The notes under the pieces: generated by a model | Databases searched by the model: none | The model's input: the letters and a program-made list of their open reading frames with translations, nothing else | Told to the model about the DNA's origin: nothing | Source of the DNA: JAKAVN01 sp963796565 | GTDB taxonomy: Bacteria > Desulfobacterota > Binatia > Binatales > Binataceae | Direction: 5' to 3' | Assembly (NCBI GenBank): GCA_963796565.1 | Contig: CAWCMA010000004.1 | Location: 310,001-374,000, forward strand | Length of the DNA stretch: 64,000 bases | Position numbers and translations under genes: made by a program | Shown: positions 61,665 through 64,000 of the stretch, one piece after another | Position numbering within the stretch: the first letter of the stretch is position 1 | Layout of the letters: the number at the start of each line of letters is the position of its first letter

Positions 61665-61868
61665 TCACTGAGACTCCCAGCCGCCGCCCCTATCGCCTAC
61701 CTGCGAACTTCCAGCGGACTCAGACTGATGCTTTTGTTCGCAGCCGACGTGGGCGATCCTGCGCGGAACGGACCCAGCTTGTACCCTGACGATCACGAAA
61801 TCCTCCCCGCCGTCCTCGCGGGTATCGACCACTTTGTTGCAATGGTCGCACAATTCTTTCTCGGGCAT
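61665..61868 (-). CDS. small zinc-finger-like protein
   Basis: A 67-residue protein from ATG 61868 with a GGCAGGAGATGAAAA leader. MPEKELCDHCNKVVDTREDG has a CxxC, and RRIAHVGCEQKHQSE supplies HxxC, together a possible zinc site. The middle FVIVRVQAGSVP is a strand pair. Such phage-like CxxC proteins are common in integrated elements. Convergent with the 61174 gene. Confidence 0.6.
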   Translation of the reverse strand: MPEKELCDHCNKVVDTREDGGEDFVIVRVQAGSVPRRIAHVGCEQKHQSESAGSSQVGDRGGGWESQ

Positions 61869-62105
61869 TTTTCATCTCCTGCCAACGATTCCGGCTCTCC
61901 TTCAGTTTAACGGCCCCCTGATCGCCCGCAAGCCAGGGTACGAGCGCCCGTCCACAGGTACGCTGGGCGATTCCGCACCACGCCCACTGTGTCAACGCCG
62001 ATTGAATGTTGACCCGCCTATGCTCGGATCGCCGAAGTAAAATTGACCCACCTGGAGCGGTCTGATCAGGGGAGTGCGAGGGGGATCTCCCCCTCGCCGT
62101 TCCGT

Positions 62106-62891
62106 CTAATGCTTATTGGCTTTAACCGGAACGGCCAGTAGCCCGGCCTTGCGCTTATCCTTGAGTCTGAAGCTATCCCCGTTGATGCTGACGATAGTCG
62201 AGTGGTGCAGGACCCGATCGAGCATCGCGGCGGTCAGTACGCTGTCGCCAGCGAAAGCGCTGTCCCAACTGCCGAAGGTCAGATTCGAGGTCAGGATCAT
62301 CGCGCCGCGTTCGTAGCGGCGCTCGACGATCTGGAAGAACAGGTTGGCCTGCTCGCGGCTCAGCGGCAGATAGCCGATTTCGTCGACGATCAGCAGCTTG
62401 TAGGCGTTGACCGCGCGATGCATGACCTCGCGATAACGGCCCTGGCGCTGCGCGGCCTCCAGCATCAGCACCAGATCGGCCGCACTGAAGAAGCGAGTCT
62501 TGTAACCCTTCTGAGTGGCGAGGTAGCCGAGCGCGATCGCGAGATGAGTCTTGCCCACACCCGAGGGTCCGAGGAAGACCACGTTCTCGGCGCGCTCGAC
62601 GAAGGCAAGGCTGGCCAGTTCCATGATCTGCTTGCGCGGCGCGCCGGTGGCGAAGCCGAAGTCGTACTGGTCAAGCGTCTTGATCGCCGGGAAGCCGGCC
62701 ACCCGCGCGAACATCTCGCGCGCCCGCGCCCGGCGCGATTCGCGCTCGGCCACCAGTAACTCCTCCAGGAAGTCGGTAAACGAGGTGCGCTTTTCGGCCG
62801 CGGTCTGGGCCAGCGCTGGATACTGCGCCGCGATCCCGCCCAGCCGCAGCTCGTTGCACAGCGCGATCAGTCGTTCGTGCTGTACGCTCAT
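62106..62891 (-). CDS. istB: IS21-family helper ATPase IstB
   Basis: A 261-residue AAA+ protein of the DnaC/IstB type. Walker A is VVFLGPSGVGKTHLAIALGY, Walker B LLIVDEIGYLPLSREQANLF, sensor ILTSNLTFGSWDSAF. It assists transposase IstA in target choice and strand transfer. The ATG overlaps the istA stop by four bases. Intact. Confidence 0.96.
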   Translation of the reverse strand: MSVQHERLIALCNELRLGGIAAQYPALAQTAAEKRTSFTDFLEELLVAERESRRARAREMFARVAGFPAIKTLDQYDFGFATGAPRKQIMELASLAFVERAENVVFLGPSGVGKTHLAIALGYLATQKGYKTRFFSAADLVLMLEAAQRQGRYREVMHRAVNAYKLLIVDEIGYLPLSREQANLFFQIVERRYERGAMILTSNLTFGSWDSAFAGDSVLTAAMLDRVLHHSTIVSINGDSFRLKDKRKAGLLAVPVKANKH

Positions 62892-63931
62892 CCCGCCTCC
62901 ACCGCGGTAATCAGTTCTTCATAGACCCGCAGCGGATGCTGATACCCGCGCGGCGCCGGACGCTTCGGAGCAGCAGGCTGGAGCGTTCCCGGCCATGGCG
63001 CTGGGATAGCTTGCAGGCGCTCACCTTCCTGCTCGAGCCGCACCGAAGGGACCTCGCCGGTGGTCGCGTGCACGCGGGCGTTGGCAACCTCGCGCAGCCA
63101 GGTGCCGACCCGTGCATTGGCGGTTTCGCGATCGACCTTGAGTCCTTCGGGGCTGAGCTGGCTCGCCAACGGCACGTAGAAGCTCGCCCGCAGGTAGCGG
63201 ATGAAGCGTTCGACTTTGCCCTTGGTCCGGGGTCGATAGGGCTGGCAGAGCCGCGGCACGAAGCCATGATGATGCGCGAAGTCGAGGAAGGTGCGGTTAT
63301 AACGATGCAGCCCCGGTCCGTAGCGATCCCGCTCGGTCACCACCGTCCGCATGTTGTCGTAGAGCACTTCGCGGGGGATGCCGCCGAAGAAGTAAAAGGC
63401 GCGCTCATGACAGCCGAGCAGCGTCTCCATCCGCTCATCGGTGACGAACTCGACGAAGGTCGCCCGGCTCCAGCCCAGCGTCGCGATGAACACCGCCAGC
63501 CGATCCTTGCCGCGCCGAATGGTCGCGAAGTCGGCCTGCATCTGGCGCCCCGGTTCGGTCTCGAACCTGATCAACGGCTCCGGCCTGGCCACCGGCTTTA
63601 GCGTCGCGAGGTGATCCTTCAGAATGCTGACGCCGCCCGTATAGCCGAGCGCCCTCAGTTCGCGCAGCAGCACCGTCGCCGGAATCCATTCCGGCGCAGC
63701 GGCCCTTACCCGTTCAGCGATGTACTGCTTGTAGTCATCGAGCTTGCTCGGCCGCGCCCTGCGCTCGTACCGCGGCAGTCCCTCACCCCGTACATAGCGC
63801 CGCACCGTATTGCGCGAGATCTTCAGCATTCGCGCGATGTCGCGAATGCTCTTGCCCTGCCTGCTCAAAACCCGGATCTCCACCGCTTCCTCCGCCACCA
63901 GCATGAGGTCCTCCGCTGCGGAGTACCCCAC
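62888..63931 (-). CDS. istA: IS21-family transposase IstA
   Basis: A 347-residue DDE transposase. The N-terminal helix-turn-helix is QGKSIRDIARMLKISRNTVR, and the integrase core has MQADFATIRRG (first Asp), EVLYDNMRTVVTERD (second Asp) and RTKGKVERFIRYLRASF (Glu). It is shorter than many IstA proteins (about 390-500) but all catalytic residues are in place. Probably active together with istB. Confidence 0.95.
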   Translation of the reverse strand: MGYSAAEDLMLVAEEAVEIRVLSRQGKSIRDIARMLKISRNTVRRYVRGEGLPRYERRARPSKLDDYKQYIAERVRAAAPEWIPATVLLRELRALGYTGGVSILKDHLATLKPVARPEPLIRFETEPGRQMQADFATIRRGKDRLAVFIATLGWSRATFVEFVTDERMETLLGCHERAFYFFGGIPREVLYDNMRTVVTERDRYGPGLHRYNRTFLDFAHHHGFVPRLCQPYRPRTKGKVERFIRYLRASFYVPLASQLSPEGLKVDRETANARVGTWLREVANARVHATTGEVPSVRLEQEGERLQAIPAPWPGTLQPAAPKRPAPRGYQHPLRVYEELITAVEAG

Positions 63932-64000
63932 GCCGGGGTGGGTCAGTTTTCAATCGGCGACCCGGATCAGTTTTGCACCGGCGGCTACAACTGTGGACGC

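Larger units (their letters stand above)
62007..63977 (-). mobile_element. IS21-family insertion sequence
   Basis: The element holds istA and istB on the minus strand. Related inverted ends are visible: left CGGATCGCCGA..TTGACCCACC (about 62024-62051) and, on the other strand at the right, CGGGTCGCCGA..CTGACCCACC (about 63936-63965). The outermost limits (TGTTGACCC at 62007 and TGCAAAACTG ending at 63977) are estimates. A target duplication could not be shown. Confidence 0.8.

Overview
The window is high-GC bacterial chromosome from a Gram-negative organism: it has a type II secretion operon, an LptE-type lipoprotein, many SRC- or GC-type lipoboxes and a BamE-like protein. Gene order (yceD-rpmF-plsX-fabD-acpP, nrdR-ribD-ribBA-nusB-lptE-holA, yebC-ruvC-ruvA-ruvB) and the mix of LLM flavin monooxygenases, an HsaA-like flavoprotein, enoyl-CoA hydratase, thioesterase and GST suggest a soil or groundwater lineage near the old Deltaproteobacteria, for example Binatota/Desulfobacterota_B. 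That placement is inference; there is no rRNA in the window.

Layout. 1-11.3 kb: an LLM oxidoreductase (cut by the edge), an alpha/beta hydrolase, then a minus-strand type II secretion operon gspE-F-G-H-I-J-K-L-M-N with mostly overlapping start/stop codons; gspC and gspD are not present. 11.3-20.4 kb: an intergenic palindromic repeat, an unrecognised ORF with base use unlike its neighbours, and a block of catabolic enzymes followed by hisI-hisG. 20.8-31.5 kb: metabolic genes (secreted hydrolase, bcp, thrB, metF-folE, rpiA, glycerate kinase, NAD-IDH type dehydrogenase, small molybdoenzyme, glpD, nth). 31.6-42.1 kb: housekeeping cluster for lipid synthesis, ribosome, riboflavin, LPS assembly and DNA polymerase, then rpsT and mazG. 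The RibB half of RibBA has lost residues that are catalytic in characterised DHBP synthases. 42.2-54.7 kb: a secreted protein, an esterase interrupted by an in-frame TAG exactly in its oxyanion-hole motif, a double GT-C glycosyltransferase with a membrane-anchored partner, an alcohol dehydrogenase, the yebC-ruvCAB operon and several lipoproteins, including a 55-residue membrane protein.

55-64 kb is an accessory region: small zinc-ribbon and secreted proteins, relics, an AT-rich palindrome, an FkbM methyltransferase, a broken tyrosine recombinase, a tRNA-Phe-like remnant and an IS21-family element. Its most striking content is a family of four small (80-99 residue) secreted or membrane-anchored proteins sharing a hydrophobic N-terminus ending in WYL-x-x-P, an APLSxW motif, an Ala-Glu-Cys-like motif and a C-terminal CI-x-x-DD-P-R-L-K motif. 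One copy is translationally coupled to a second small protein with a very strong ribosome binding site. I do not recognise this family and regard it as the best candidate for something undescribed. All functional statements rest on reading motifs by eye; no search was run.
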